A stretch of DNA of 64,000 bases from Strongyloides papillosus (lineage: Eukaryota; Nematoda; Chromadorea; Rhabditida; Strongyloididae): contig SRSI01000030.1 of NCBI GenBank assembly GCA_005656395.1, forward strand, positions 434,001-498,000, given 5' to 3'. This document shows positions 36,131 to 47,723 of this stretch, piece after piece. Made by a program: the position numbers and the translations under genes. Numbering within the stretch: the first letter of the stretch is position 1; each line of letters begins with the position of its first letter. Under the pieces are notes generated by a model. It did not search any database, was not told the DNA's origin, and saw only the letters and a program-made list of their open reading frames with translations.

Positions 36131-37960
36131 TTACAATTTACCATTGCTACTCTCTTTAGAAGTAACAATCTTATTCAGGAACGTACTCAAACCAAGTGCA
36201 TTCCTAATACTATTTGTACCAGCTCTCTTTTTAGTCATTTGTACAGCCTTATTCTTCTCCATTATCTTTTTACCGAGCTCCACTTCTTTATCCCATTCAT
36301 CATCAACCTCCTTTTCAAGTGCCTTCCTTGATAAGATTGTATTTGAATCTTCTGATGGTAACTCAACAACTTCAAGGTGATCCTCTGTATCTGAAGCTCT
36401 CTCAAGAACCTCTACATCAACATCCTCAGCCATAAATCTTGTCTGGTATCTGTATATTAAAGCGGCCTGTTCGGGATCATCTTCATCATAAATGTTTAAC
36501 TTCTCCTTTATTTTCTCTAATCTCTTTCTATCTGCTTTCAATTCCTGAAGTATTCTTTGTTTAGCAAGGTCATTAACTATATCCTTCTGATTGCCAATCT
36601 CATCAAAGTCTCCATCCATTATTTCATAAGCATCCAAATCACTGCCATCATCCTCATCATCATCTGAACCTATATCATCTCCAGAAAGAGAAGCTTCATC
36701 ATCATAGAAATCACTTTTCTTCATTTTCTTTTCACGTTCTTTTTTGTATTGCAACGCAAGAAGTGCTTCTTCATTTTCTTCTGCTTCCTCATCATCAATC
36801 TCCACAGCTTCCTCGTCTTCTATTTCTTCTTCATCTTCCAACTCTTCACCTTCATCTTGAACTTCTTCTTCATCATCATCGTCGAAGTTCAATTTACCAG
36901 CTTTCTTTTTAGGAGCACCTTCTATGATGTCCTCATCATCTTCATTTTTTTCCTCCACTTCATTAATGTCTTCCTTTTCCCCTTGGGTTTCTAGAATTTT
37001 CAATTTCTTAAAACTATCACAAGAATTCTCTTCTTCAAACTTTCTTTTTCTATCAACTGGGATATCAAATACAGCCCCTTGTGTGATGAGATCGTCCAAT
37101 TCAGAATCATTAATTTCTTTGAATTGAGAAGCTACAATCGTTTTTTGCCTTTCCAGTTCTTCTTCCTCCTGTCTACAAAAAGCCACAAAATCTATCTCTG
37201 GATCTAAATATATAGCTGATGCATCATCATCATCTCCCTGGTTATCTTCAGCTTTCTTTTCAGTATCCACAGGTTCATCTTCCTCATCACTTTCTAATTT
37301 CTCAACTGGTATAATCTCTTCTTCCTCTTTATTTTCTTCTTCTTTTTCTGCATTATGTTCATTCAACCAAGCTTCAGCTTTTTTAATCGAATTGAACTTA
37401 ATTTGCTCCATCTTTTTTCCACGAGATTTTAACCATTCAGCTCGACTCATACCTTTAATACCTGTTCTATTTTTCGATGGAGATATCTTCTTCTTTGGGT
37501 GTGATTCCACAGCTTCCTGCAGCCAAGGATCTTTATGTTCTCTTTCGGAAGCATCCTAGAATGTTATATGTGAAAGAAGGAAACGAAAACATACCTTGAC
37601 GTCAGTTATATCAACAAAATCTCCATATACTGATGGTTTTCTTGGTAACTTTTTTTTGGGATCAATCCCATATTTTGCTAATATCTTTTCTTTCTTCAGT
37701 TGTAGTTTACTTTTCTGAGGAACCGGTTGATCAGGAACGTTCTCATTTGTCTGATTTTGATTACCAACCGTTTCATCCTCATTTACTTGATTCTCATTAA
37801 CATTCTCAACTGTTTCTTTATTTTCGCCTTCGTTACCAGTGGTATGTCCATTAGTTCCACTTAATACTTCTTTATTTTCTTCAGTAACGACCTCCTCATT
37901 ACCCAAAGACTGTTCACTTTCTCCATTTAAATTTCCACTCTCAGGAACGATTTCAAACAT
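36131..37960 (-). CDS. clsp-1: claspin homologue (replication checkpoint mediator), 596 aa
   Basis: Exons 37960-37595 and 37555-36131 on the minus strand, with a 39-bp phase-0 intron (GTATGT...TTCTAG). The start is MFEIVPES, just after an acceptor-like TTTTTATCAG that may be a trans-splice site. The protein is highly acidic with long Asp/Glu runs. The family signature is at about residues 385-470: SDFYDDEASLSGDDIGSD, then a DEDD stretch and the helical DLAKQRILQELKADRKRLEK segment, matching the conserved claspin/Mrc1 region. Claspin bridges ATR and Chk1 at stalled forks. It is shorter than vertebrate claspin. Divergent from the bL34 gene with 166 bp between starts. Confidence 0.8.
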
Positions 37961-38126
37961 CCCAAAAATAGCTTCAATACAAACCGTCTGATAAAAATAA
38001 AGCAAACAAAGTTAATTCCCGGCAGACAAAGTACTCCTAACACGACAACCTGTAAACAAAACACACTATTCCAAGAAATGAAATTTCAAAGTAATTTGTA
38101 CTCTATTCCTCTAAACCACACTACAA
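37961..38126. promoter_or_regulatory. divergent promoter between claspin and bL34m genes
   Basis: Only 166 bp separate the two start codons, so both promoters must lie here or overlap. A TTCCCGGC element (about 38016-38023) is GC-rich against the background. No TATA box was identified. Confidence 0.4.
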
Positions 38127-38399
38127 ATGATATTAAATAACCTAGTAAAGTCTACGGGAGCAACAAATTTTGTTATTCAATCTGTTCGCCATAACTGCCC
38201 CTGGCATAGGAGTAACTTCAGACCATTTTACTTTCCATTTCATATGAATCAAAAGTTGAAAACAGGGTCATTTGAGGCAAGGCAAAAGACATATGGTGGT
38301 AGATTAATGATAATGAGGAGAGTTTTAAGGGAACAACCATTCTTGGGATGGAATCATGATGCAAGAGTCAAGAATCAAAAACTTCAGACGCCTTTATAA
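38127..38399 (+). CDS. mrpl-34: mitochondrial ribosomal protein bL34
   Basis: Single exon, 90 residues. The C-terminal half aligns with bL34: the basic KLKTGSFEARQKTYGGR then LMIMRRVLR segment corresponds to the HGFxxRxxTxxGRxxLxRRxxKG pattern. The N-terminal 30 residues would serve as a mitochondrial presequence. The first gene of a possible two-gene operon with the CCDC86-like gene 170 bp downstream. A Gly/Arg-poor end after the motif is longer than usual. The assignment rests on motif spacing and is moderately sure. Confidence 0.65.
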   Translation: MILNNLVKSTGATNFVIQSVRHNCPWHRSNFRPFYFPFHMNQKLKTGSFEARQKTYGGRLMIMRRVLREQPFLGWNHDARVKNQKLQTPL

Positions 38400-38569
38400 T
38401 TGTAAAATATTCTATAGTTGGAATTTTGTTTGTCATTTTTAAAATATATTTATAATAGTTGGGTTTTTAATAGTTATTTATTTAATTTTTATCACTTTCG
38501 GTTATTTTTACCTGTAATATTGTCTTTTTAAACTTTTCATTATATACATTATAACAATTTATAGGGATA

Positions 38570-39009
38570 ATGGATTGTGAAACAAACGCTTCTTCTAGTT
38601 CTGTCCAAGGAGAATCCACGACTGCTGTACCACAAGGCAAAGCAAAGTCTGGAAAATGGTGGAAACCTGAAGTAAAAAGGTAATTCGATCATAAATATTT
38701 CGAAATAATTGCTTATCATATTATAGGTTTACATCAGTAATCGTTAAAAGTAAGGGTGCAAAAAAGTCCTGGGATAAGAAACTCGAGGAGCGCAAGAAGC
38801 TTGAGATAGCCAAGAGACTTCAACAACAAATGAGGGAACAGGTTGCTGAGAAAAAACGTCAAGAACGTGAAAAACTAGAGGAGAAAAAACGCAGGTACGA
38901 GGAGAATACCAAGAAGAACGAGATAGTACAGGTCATTAAGAATACTGAAAAACTTCGCAGAATGAAAAAGAAGGATCTCAGAAAACTTGTTAAGAGAGAC
39001 ACAAATTAA
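38570..39009 (+). CDS. CCDC86/Cgr1-family rRNA-processing protein, 130 aa
   Basis: Exons 38570-38679 and 38727-39009, split within an Arg codon by a 47-bp intron. The N-terminus is Ser/Thr-rich, then KSGKWWKPEVKRFTSVIV, SWDKKLEERKKLEIAKRLQQ and a long Lys/Arg/Glu coiled coil ending EIVQVIKNTEKLRRMKKKDL, RKLVKRDTN. This is the Cgr1 domain, found in nucleolar proteins of 60S subunit/rRNA processing. The length is close to yeast Cgr1. TTTATAG immediately upstream of the start (to 38564) looks like a trans-splice acceptor, fitting a downstream operon position. Confidence 0.88.
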
Positions 39010-39218
39010 ACACCACAAATGTATACCTTTTTTCCATTCCTTTCTTATTGTTTTGTTTAAGTTTCACTATCTAATAAAAAATTGTTTATTTTTAAAAATC
39101 TCTACAACGATGTCATAAAAAAAGAACGGGAAGATTAACAAATTTTATTCAAAACTCTGGTTTTGTCAAATCAATTAAAACAGCCAACAAATATAAAACA
39201 AGCACATAATTAAAAAAT

Positions 39219-39473
39219 TTAGTGAGCCTTTTTACGGAAAGCACATCCCTCGACTAATCTGGCTTTTCCTCCTGTTGGTTGGCAGAGCATAGCGTTACAT
39301 CCAATGCATACTACAACTGATTGAGCATGAGAAAAGACTGTTGTGATTTTGAAGCATCCTGGACATTTGACATCCATGAAGAATGAATTTGGGTGTTGAA
39401 CGAGTCTATGGAGCTTGTATGCTTGGCGTTCTTTAACTGGATCTGGGTGAAGTAAATCTCTAGCTAAAGGCAT
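39219..39473 (-). CDS. rps-27: 40S ribosomal protein eS27
   Basis: 84 residues, exactly the family length, in one exon. Starts [17 protein letters not shown] and contains the CPGC...CIGC zinc finger (Cys pairs about residues 37/40 and 56/59) with [13 protein letters not shown] between them. Ends GCAFRKKAH. It is a structural protein of the small subunit head. An acceptor-like TATTTTAG lies 20 bp before the start. Convergent with the CCDC86-like gene. Confidence 0.97.
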   Translation of the reverse strand: MPLARDLLHPDPVKERQAYKLHRLVQHPNSFFMDVKCPGCFKITTVFSHAQSVVVCIGCNAMLCQPTGGKARLVEGCAFRKKAH

Positions 39474-41240
39474 GTTGATGCGCGTGAAAACCTCTAAAAT
39501 AGGTAAAAAAATAACTTATAATATAAAAGTGAAAAATAATGTTTTCCAACAGATATTTATGATGAAATATTTCGAAATTTTAATATAAAAAAATGGATAA
39601 AAAATGCAAACTAGGCGTGGCAGATAAAATGTGTTATTTTAAAATACTTTATAAATTACACATGGATATATATAGTTGATTACGGAAGTGATGAAAAGTT
39701 GTTTTCAAAACATAACCTAAAAAGTGCATAAAACATTAGTGAAAATATTAATGATAAATATTTCATTATTTTAGCTATAATTAAACGTGGAAAAACAGGT
39801 ACCAAATTAACGTATTGAAGAAAGAAACTCGGTAAATGTAAAAATTACACATCTCCAATTGTAAGGCAAGGGAATCTTGACAAGACAACTTTAGTATATT
39901 TTTGAATAATGCTCCTTATTTTTTTGAATTATCACAAATTTTTTGACATATCAGTAATTTGAAATAAATGATAATGGGGTTAAATTGATAGTCTTCTCCT
40001 ACAAATTCCATTATGAAGGGCAATTACACCATGCATGGGATCATAAAGAAATAAAACTTTATTTGTAGGTTGATGGTTATTTTGATTGAATGATAAAAGT
40101 TGATAGTTACACTACTTATATTTTCTATTACAAAAGTTAAAGTGTACGACCATCCATATATTAATTTTTGGAGCATCAAGGACTATAAAATAGTTGCTGT
40201 GGAATTTATCAACTTCCATTAATGGTTATTGTTCACTTTATAATGTTTGTCTGTGTTCAAATATTATTTATTTTATTGAAAGTGAAATGAATCACCATTC
40301 TTATTCATTATATTTACCTCAAAAATATTCACGCTAAAGATACTATTGTATTTTTTAAATTGAAAATTCTTCTCCACGCAGAACATAATTAATCCTTCAA
40401 ATAAACATACGTAATATTTTATTTATATATGAAAAAAATTCCCATTCTTTTTGTGATAACCTTTCGAGTAATAATGTCAAGAATGTGTAAAATAGAATGG
40501 CGGCAAATTATCTACCACATCAAGAGAGGAGGAAGTCTCTATTCCCCCCACAATATATACCATATAGCGAAGAAGTGAAACTATAATTTTTGTAAAGGCT
40601 GTCAAATTATATATCTATATGGGTGGAGGAAATATTACAATATCTAGACTTATAATTTATATACACATGCGCACTTCAAATCTCCCTCCAAAAAATTATT
40701 ATTTAGTGATAGCAATTCTATATGCTAGGAAGGTGATTGATAACGTTTAATTGGTAACATCTCATTCGTAAATATTGAGCGCAATTAGTGTGTGAGAAAT
40801 TCTTCTTCTCCCTACTGTCAATAACATCGTCTCCTTTATTACTTTTCTGATAAGACACTAAAAAAATTCTTACCCATTATTATATCACTTTGTATTAGCA
40901 TCATTTATCATCAATAATAGTCAATATGGAATGCAAATATCACTGAAGGCGGTAAAATAACGAACACATGTAAGATAATTTCTCTACAGGGTTTTTAGGT
41001 ATATGACAAAAAACATTTTGAGCGGGCAAAATACAGACATAGACAGTAGAATCGGTGAACAAGAATATAATTTAACGAGATAGCATAATACTTTACCCCA
41101 ATAAAATCATACCTTCATTTGACTATACTTCTATTGTCTTACTTTTTTTATTATTAATATCAACAACAAAAATTATTAAAATTTCTATGATAAAGAAAGT
41201 TATTGTCTTATCACGAAATCTGTTAACTGCTTCGTGTTAT
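39474..41240. other. intergenic, no gene seen
   Basis: About 1.8 kb of AT-rich DNA upstream of rps-27 (-) and lin-35 (+). No coding signal, RNA gene or repeat recognised. Confidence 0.5.
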
Positions 41241-41250
41241 ATCCAATATC

Positions 41251-41312
41251 TTGCGCGCCACTTCTTTTATAGAAGTTTGCCCTCGTTCTAGGTCTTGTAA
41301 GCCCGCGAAAAA
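41251..41312. promoter_or_regulatory. putative E2F/CDE-type sites upstream of lin-35
   Basis: TTGCGCGCCA (41251-41260) and GCCCGCGAAAAA (41301-41312; complement TTTTTCGCGGGC) are GC-rich islands in an AT-rich stretch, 120-180 bp before the start codon. They resemble E2F (TTTSSCGC) and CDE-like elements. The gene is the Rb homologue, so autoregulation through E2F/LIN-35 is plausible, but not shown. Confidence 0.5.
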
Positions 41313-41429
41313 GTGTAGATTTATCATCTTTAAGCTTTCTATTTTACCTCATTTTTAATTCTTTGATTTCATCTACCCCTGAAATCCATTTCTCTTAATT
41401 ATTTAAGGTTTCTTTAATTATTATAGAAG

Positions 41430-44142
41430 ATGGAAGAAGTTATGGACACTAGTTGTTCAATATCTAATTTACATTCTTATTCTCAAGAAAGTATCTCAGA
41501 GGAGGAATGTCCTACAAATTATACCTACAACAAAGAGTCATTTGAACAATTTAAAGAACTCGTGGCGAAATACCTGAAGCCAAAAGAGGATCCTCTAACT
41601 TTCACCACCACAAGATGGGAAGAATTCCGTTCTATCAAAAACAAGGTAACAACAGTCGAACCGTTACTCGGATGGATGGTTGTCTACATCCACGCATTCA
41701 TCATCATGTACGAAGATCAAGGAGAGAAGTACCATTCACTGTACGAGATTCTGGACATTGTCAAAGATGGAAACATATCAATAAAAGATTTCTACGCTAT
41801 GTTGTGTAAATGGGTGAAACTAATAGATGCACCCAATCGTGTACTGAATAAAGTTGATAATATTAATAGCAGGATTGCTACGACTACTGTTTGCTTCAAA
41901 AAGTTTCTATCCATCTTTTATAAACTTATTAAGAATTGTGACTTGAAATACCGTCCTCATCGGCTGTGGAATCATGAAACTTCTCTACATATTATGTGGA
42001 AATTTTATATTGCTTTTAAGCAAGAAATTAATTGCGGCGATGACTTGGTACCGTCCTACCATACGATGATGTCCTTTTTTGACTTTTTATGCCGTAGACT
42101 TCGTGAAGAAGGCAAAATAGAAATGATTAATCAACCATATTGTAAGTTTTGTTTTCGTATTCATGTTTTAAATTATGTATTTTTTAGCTGAGTTACTAAA
42201 TAAGAATAATACAATATTAGATGATCTTTGTAAAGATTTCAATGGCGTCCCAGTTGACTTAAAACATTTTAATGAACACAAATTTTACAGGAAAACGGAA
42301 GATTTAATAAAACTATTCAAGTCCAAGCCATCAGACAAAGACTACTTGGATTACCTTGAAGAGCTTTGTGTAAAAGTTATGGAAAAGTACACAGAAACGA
42401 TTCTAAAAGAACGCCTCCTAAATGAAGCAATCTTCCTTGACTTAGATGTCTCAAAAGATAAAGTAGATATGGTAGTGAGCAACGCAAGTATCATGTTATC
42501 ATCCAATGGTGTTTCCACCCCAGCAAAAGGACCAAATTTTGTCACAAGTCAATACTTAGAGAAGTTTCTTTCATCTATTCATCATGGCAAATCAAAAACA
42601 CCTCTCCTGACAAGGACATTGTACTTTGATAGTGTTAGTGGGTGTCCCACAACACCATTCTCTGCGGCGAATTACAAGAAAACTCAGTTAGCTATGCTTA
42701 TTGATCAATACCCACCACGACCTTCAAGATTTCTTGAGGAATTACTTGACCAACTACCAAATAGACCAAAGGATTTTGTTGTGAATCTTTTCACGAAACT
42801 CGGTGAGCGATTCTGCTCACTTGTCAAGGATGAATGTCGGGGTGACATTGCTTTTGATGATCAGATAACTGATCACGTCGAGGAGAGGACGACAAGTATC
42901 TTGGCATTGTGTTTTAGAGTTCTTGAATCTCTCCTCACAAGAGAAAGACAAGTGATTCAAGATCCAAATTCAGAGTATTGGAAGATAATGTTTCAGGAAA
43001 ACTTTATTAGAAGTGTTTTTAATGTGGCACTTGAATTGGTACTGTGTGCCCACAACAGTTTACGTGATTTCCCATGGAGTTTACGGGTCACCGAACTTCA
43101 GGCAATAAATTTCTCAAGAATAATTGAACTAGTCATTAAGGCAAACGATCATTTGGCGCGTGAGTTTGTCAAACACCTAAATATGATAGAAGAAAAAATC
43201 CTGGAAGAGTTGGCGTGGACGGCGGATTCACCAATATGGAAGGTTGTCGGCGATGGGCCAGATAAATTCCCATCAAGTTGTGCTGTTCAATACCAGGCAG
43301 GAGATTCATCCCTAAGTGAGATAGATAGACGGCAAATGAAGGATTACGAGAATTTAGTTAAAAATAGAGAAAAAGAGGCTACCTCTGTGGAGCCTCCCTC
43401 CATAACACAGAACACAAAGATATTTGTGAGGAAGTTTTATTATTTGGCAGCGATTCGGGTTGTTCACCTTTGTGAACGTCTTTCATTTAACGAGGAAAAT
43501 AAACTAAAGATATGGAATTGTATTGAATATTTATTTAGAAACCATATTACTATGCTTAAATGTAGGAATTTGGATCAACTTATCCTTTGTTGTTGTTATG
43601 TGGTAGCTAAAGTTGGGAGGTTGGAGATAACTTTTAATGATATTCTTACTGCTTACCGTCTTCAACCTCAGGCTTGTCAAGCTATAATTAAGCATGTTAT
43701 TATGGAGTCTGGTGATGATGTCACTCCAGATGACTTGAAGAGAGATCCAAAGGATTTTGAGGGTAGGAGATACAATCCAAATGATGCTATTCCCGGTAAA
43801 AGAGGACACCTCATAAACTTCTACAACAAAGTCTTCATCGACAACATGGCAGATATCGCGAATACGATGCGGAAACCAGATGAGAGACTGAAATCAAGAA
43901 TCATCCCATTCCCTCCCCTTCGCCAAAACCCATTATCACCAAGGAAACAGCTAACAGAAAACATCACTATAATTCCCCAAAGAAGTCGTGACTCCTGTAA
44001 CCTCCAACAACCTCAACAGGAGAAGAAAAACAACGTCTACAGGTATACCCTCTACCAGTCTCCATCGAAGGACCTTAGTACTATCAACAAATTAGTACGT
44101 GATGCAGGTTCCAATTTCAATGCTAATGCTAGATCGGCATAG
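41430..44142 (+). CDS. lin-35: retinoblastoma-family pocket protein, 888 aa
   Basis: Exons 41430-42141 and 42188-44142 (46-bp intron splitting a Ser codon). An acceptor-like TTATAG stands 4 bp before the start. The N-terminal helical region carries RPHRLWNHETSLHIMWKFYI; pocket A spans about residues 393-593 (begins CPTTPFSAANYKKTQLAM); a variable spacer follows; pocket B is about 645-765 (FVRKFYYLAAIRVVHLCERL, then RNLDQLILCCCYVVAKVG and AYRLQPQA). This is the p107/p130/LIN-35 arrangement. It represses E2F targets in the DREAM complex in the nucleus. The C-terminus has Ser-Pro/Thr-Pro sites (PLSPRKQL, YQSPSKDL) as expected for CDK regulation. Length is slightly below C. elegans LIN-35. Confidence 0.93.
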
Positions 44143-45502
44143 TTCTATTTATACTATAATATGAATTAGGTTTTTTTTAATTCTATTTAATAATAATAAA
44201 AAAATAAGGTTCAAAAATTATTTTTATAGTTAATGAAATTTATTCTTATCTTTTTTTTTGTAATAAATTATTGAAATTTTTTCTTGTGTTTACACTTTTT
44301 TTAGATTATTATACTTCCTTTAATTTGAGGGAGATACGGTAGCGGAAATAGGAAGTGCCACTACCAGGGTGAATCCATTCCCAAGAAATGCATCAATTAT
44401 TATTTCCTAAAAGAATTATTTAGGAGTGAAATTTCCAAGGATTACAATGTACTAAGGGCTGAAAATATAAAAAGTTTAAGTTAATTTAATATTACTCTAT
44501 CTCCCAAGGACATAGATTAATAAGGAAGTGATTAAAATTACACTCAACGGTAATATTAATTTGTCTTATTTTTATTTGTACAAAAAGTAACTTTAATCTT
44601 TGGATTTGTTTTATTTTTTGTTATTATAAAAATATAGAATGTGCCTTCATCTTTCATTACCATAAAAGTGTATTTTGTGTTTTGATAGTGAGGAGTAAAC
44701 TTTGTTTAAACAAAAAGTACACTAATTGAGAAGAAGAAATGTTTTAATATAAAGTGGAGAGTTGAATTTTAAAATATTTATGTTTAATAAACATATATAT
44801 ATATGTATACATCTATCTTCAATCACCCTAAATATATTTGAAGGGAATAGATTGATGTATGAACATTTTAAAAATGGCACAAACTTAAGTTGAATTAACG
44901 ATCTCATTGAGAGGGAAAATAGAATATATAAGTATAATTAATATATGCCTTGGAAAAATGTTTTCTCCAGCCTTCACTCCTTTTTTTTGATACGTCCATA
45001 ACACACATATACATATATATTTACATCTATCTGACATCATCGCATTCTTCCTTCCATCTCCTTTCTTCTTCTAAAAATACTACATACACACATTTGTTAC
45101 AATACTCTATGTAGAAGTTTATGAAAAAGAGAGAGAGAGTGATAGAAAAGTTAGTAGTATTACTTTTATAATCTACATATAAAAAAGATAAGGCCAAAAA
45201 TTTTTGTTCTATTTATATGGTGATTGTCTTTTCTTTGTAACCTTGTTCTTTTATTTCTTTTTTTAGTTTGGTTCCAGAAAGGACATATTTATTTTATTTC
45301 TATACACTGTTTTAAGAAAAAAATATTCCTATCTGTCAGGGAATTTTTTTAAAAGTTATATATATATTTATATTATTTTGTTGACTCTAGTATTATACTT
45401 AGTTTTCAATTTTTTGTAATACATATATAAATATTTCGTGTTATTTGGTGGACATTCATTTATACTATCTATCTATAAACTATCTACTTTTTTTTCGTTA
45501 AA
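44143..45502. other. intergenic, no gene seen
   Basis: AT-rich, with poly(A)-type signals after lin-35 and short (AT)n and (GA)n runs (about 44795 and 45128). No gene recognised. Confidence 0.5.
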
Positions 45503-47166
45503 ATGGTTGATGAAAGTTTTACTTCATCAAGGATTTTTGATAGTAATAAAGGTAGTGGTATTGGTAATATAATTTATGAACCTCATTATGTTTCTATCAC
45601 CAGATGTGAAACAGGTAACTTGTTCATTTCTAAGATAATAATCTATTTCTTTAATTATTGAAGGTTTCGGTTTTAATGTCAAAGGCCAGATAAGTGAAGG
45701 CGGCCAATTAAGAAGCATCAATGGACAGTTATATGCACCTCTTCAACACGTAAGTGCCATCCTCCATGGAGGAGCAGCTGAGAGGGCCGGTCTAAGGATG
45801 GGAGATAACATCTTAGAAGTCAATGGACAAAATGTTGAGGGAGCCACTCATAGGCAGGTTGTTGAATTGATAAAAAATGGGGGTGACAAACTACAGTTAC
45901 TTGTGATAAGTGTCCCTGAATATGAGTATCATGAAGTTGATTTCGAGTACGATAGTAGTGATTATTATTCAAGATACGATTACACAGAGAAAAGGTCACT
46001 CCCAATAACAATACCCAATTATCAAGTTGTAAAAAGTTCCTGTGAAAGTTTTGTTGCCTATAATATTCATATGGCTGGGAGGCATTTGGTTTCCTAGGAG
46101 ATATAATGATTTTATTAAACTTCATAAGTATTTGAAGGATGAGTTTAGTGATTATGATTTTCCTAAACTTCCAAAGAGGTGGCCATTTAAGTTGAGTGAA
46201 CAAAAACTAGATACCAGAAGAAGGGGATTAGAAAGTTATTTGGAAAAATTGTGTGCTGTCAAAGTGATAGCTGATAGTGAGATAATGCAAGAGTTTTTGA
46301 TGGAGGAGACAGAGGAGTACTCAAGATTCCTCGATGTAACATTAAAAATTCAATTACCCGATACGAACGTAGTATCATTGATGGTTAAAAAAAATGAGCC
46401 ATGTTGGCAGGTTATGAAAGAGATACTTGAAAGAATGGAGGTTGATAATGATGTCATTGAGAATGTCGGGATATTTGAATTGATAAATGACAATTTTTAT
46501 AGACTTTTAGGTGATGAAGAGATGCCTCATTATATTTACATTCATAATTACTCATCAATAGCTGTCAGCTCCATATCATTTAGAAAACTTATTTTCAATA
46601 TTGAGGAAGAGAGAAGATTATGTAAGAGAAGTGATTTATTTAAACAATTATGCTATTACCAAGTAATAAACGATATTGACAAAGGTATCTTAAATACCAA
46701 AGATAGGACAATCCAGCTCCGTTCCATCCAATCAATCGACAGAATCGACGAATACTTAGAAACAGCCCGAAAACTCGATGACTACAACAAAATAACATTC
46801 CCCGAATCAGAATCAAATTTCAAGAGTAAAGTGATACTAACAATATCATATGATAAGGTTAAAATTGATTTTTCTGAACCGGAAAAAGTTTCTCAAATAA
46901 TTGAGTGGTTGCGTATCCAGAGATATTATATTAGTAATCAAAATAGCACTTTCAACATTGAGTTTAAAAATGATAATAAAATTCAAATACTTCAGTTGTT
47001 TACACATTATGTAAGTGTATTTTAAAATTTTTGTTTTTATTTATTAATTTTTTATTACTTTTTTTTTAATTTCTAGTGCTCATCGATGTTTTTGACATTT
47101 GAGAAGGTTATCCAAGAAAGAGAGAGGTTGGAGGGGAAGGATGGCAATCAGGGAGAGGGATGCTGA
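45503..47166 (+). CDS. snx-27: sorting nexin 27 (PDZ-PX-FERM), needs +1 frameshift at 46095
   Basis: Exons 45503-45614, 45664-47010 and 47077-47166. Read with one +1 shift, the gene gives 515 residues. The PDZ domain (about 30-130) holds [14 protein letters not shown] and [18 protein letters not shown]. The PX domain begins [12 protein letters not shown], then the frame hits TAG (46095-46097). Skipping one base gives [13 protein letters not shown] and continues through [31 protein letters not shown], an FERM-like region and a short last exon. The PX ligand Arg pair (RRY) lies exactly at the shift. SNX27 returns endosomal cargo to the plasma membrane with retromer. All phases agree with one single-base shift. 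No intron can repair it. It is either programmed frameshifting, an allele mutation or an assembly error. Confidence 0.9.
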
Positions 47167-47723
47167 TGATTTTTAGGAAATTTTTTACAAACAAAAATGT
47201 TTAGGAATGGTTGGGAATGTTATCAGTGGATGAGAGATAGAAGACATTAATATGTATGTACATACATGTATATAACTAATTTATTACGGGACTTTTTCTA
47301 TAGCTAATAAGTCTTTTTTTTCTTTAAAAAAAAGTACAATTGTTAAACTTTTAATCATTAAATAAAATTATTTTAAGTAAATAAATTTTTTGGATATAAA
47401 AATAAATGATAATAGATTACTCCGTACTAAAAAAACAAACTATAATTAATAAAGCTAATTACTAATACCATTGTAATAATTCTATAAATAACTTTATAAT
47501 CATACCATTACACGAAAATAGAATACTGTAAATATTCTTTCCACTTCTTAAACTCAAAAACAAATTATTTTTTAATTAAAAGTTATTTATTTTTATATTT
47601 TAAACTAACAAATGTTAACATACAGACACTTTTCCAATTTATTTTTGTCGTATAGTTGCATTGTAAAACTAAATACTACGATTTATTTATTTTTTCTTTC
47701 CTAATCATTAACCTTTGTTCTAT
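47167..47723. other. intergenic, no gene seen
   Basis: AT-rich 3' flank of snx-27 and 5' flank of the ankyrin gene. No recognisable feature. Confidence 0.5.

Noticed and set aside
36144..37127. Plus-strand open frames across the claspin gene
   Set aside because: They are low-complexity Phe/Ser frames produced by the Asp/Glu repeats on the opposite strand.
46029..46097. A 69-bp intron ending at TTTCCTAG in snx-27
   Set aside because: It would remove the conserved [12 protein letters not shown] start of the PX domain, and no donor leaves the phase needed to continue with RRYNDF.
45820..46203. 127-codon antisense frame over snx-27
   Set aside because: Shadow of the coding strand; the PDZ/PX protein explains the sequence.
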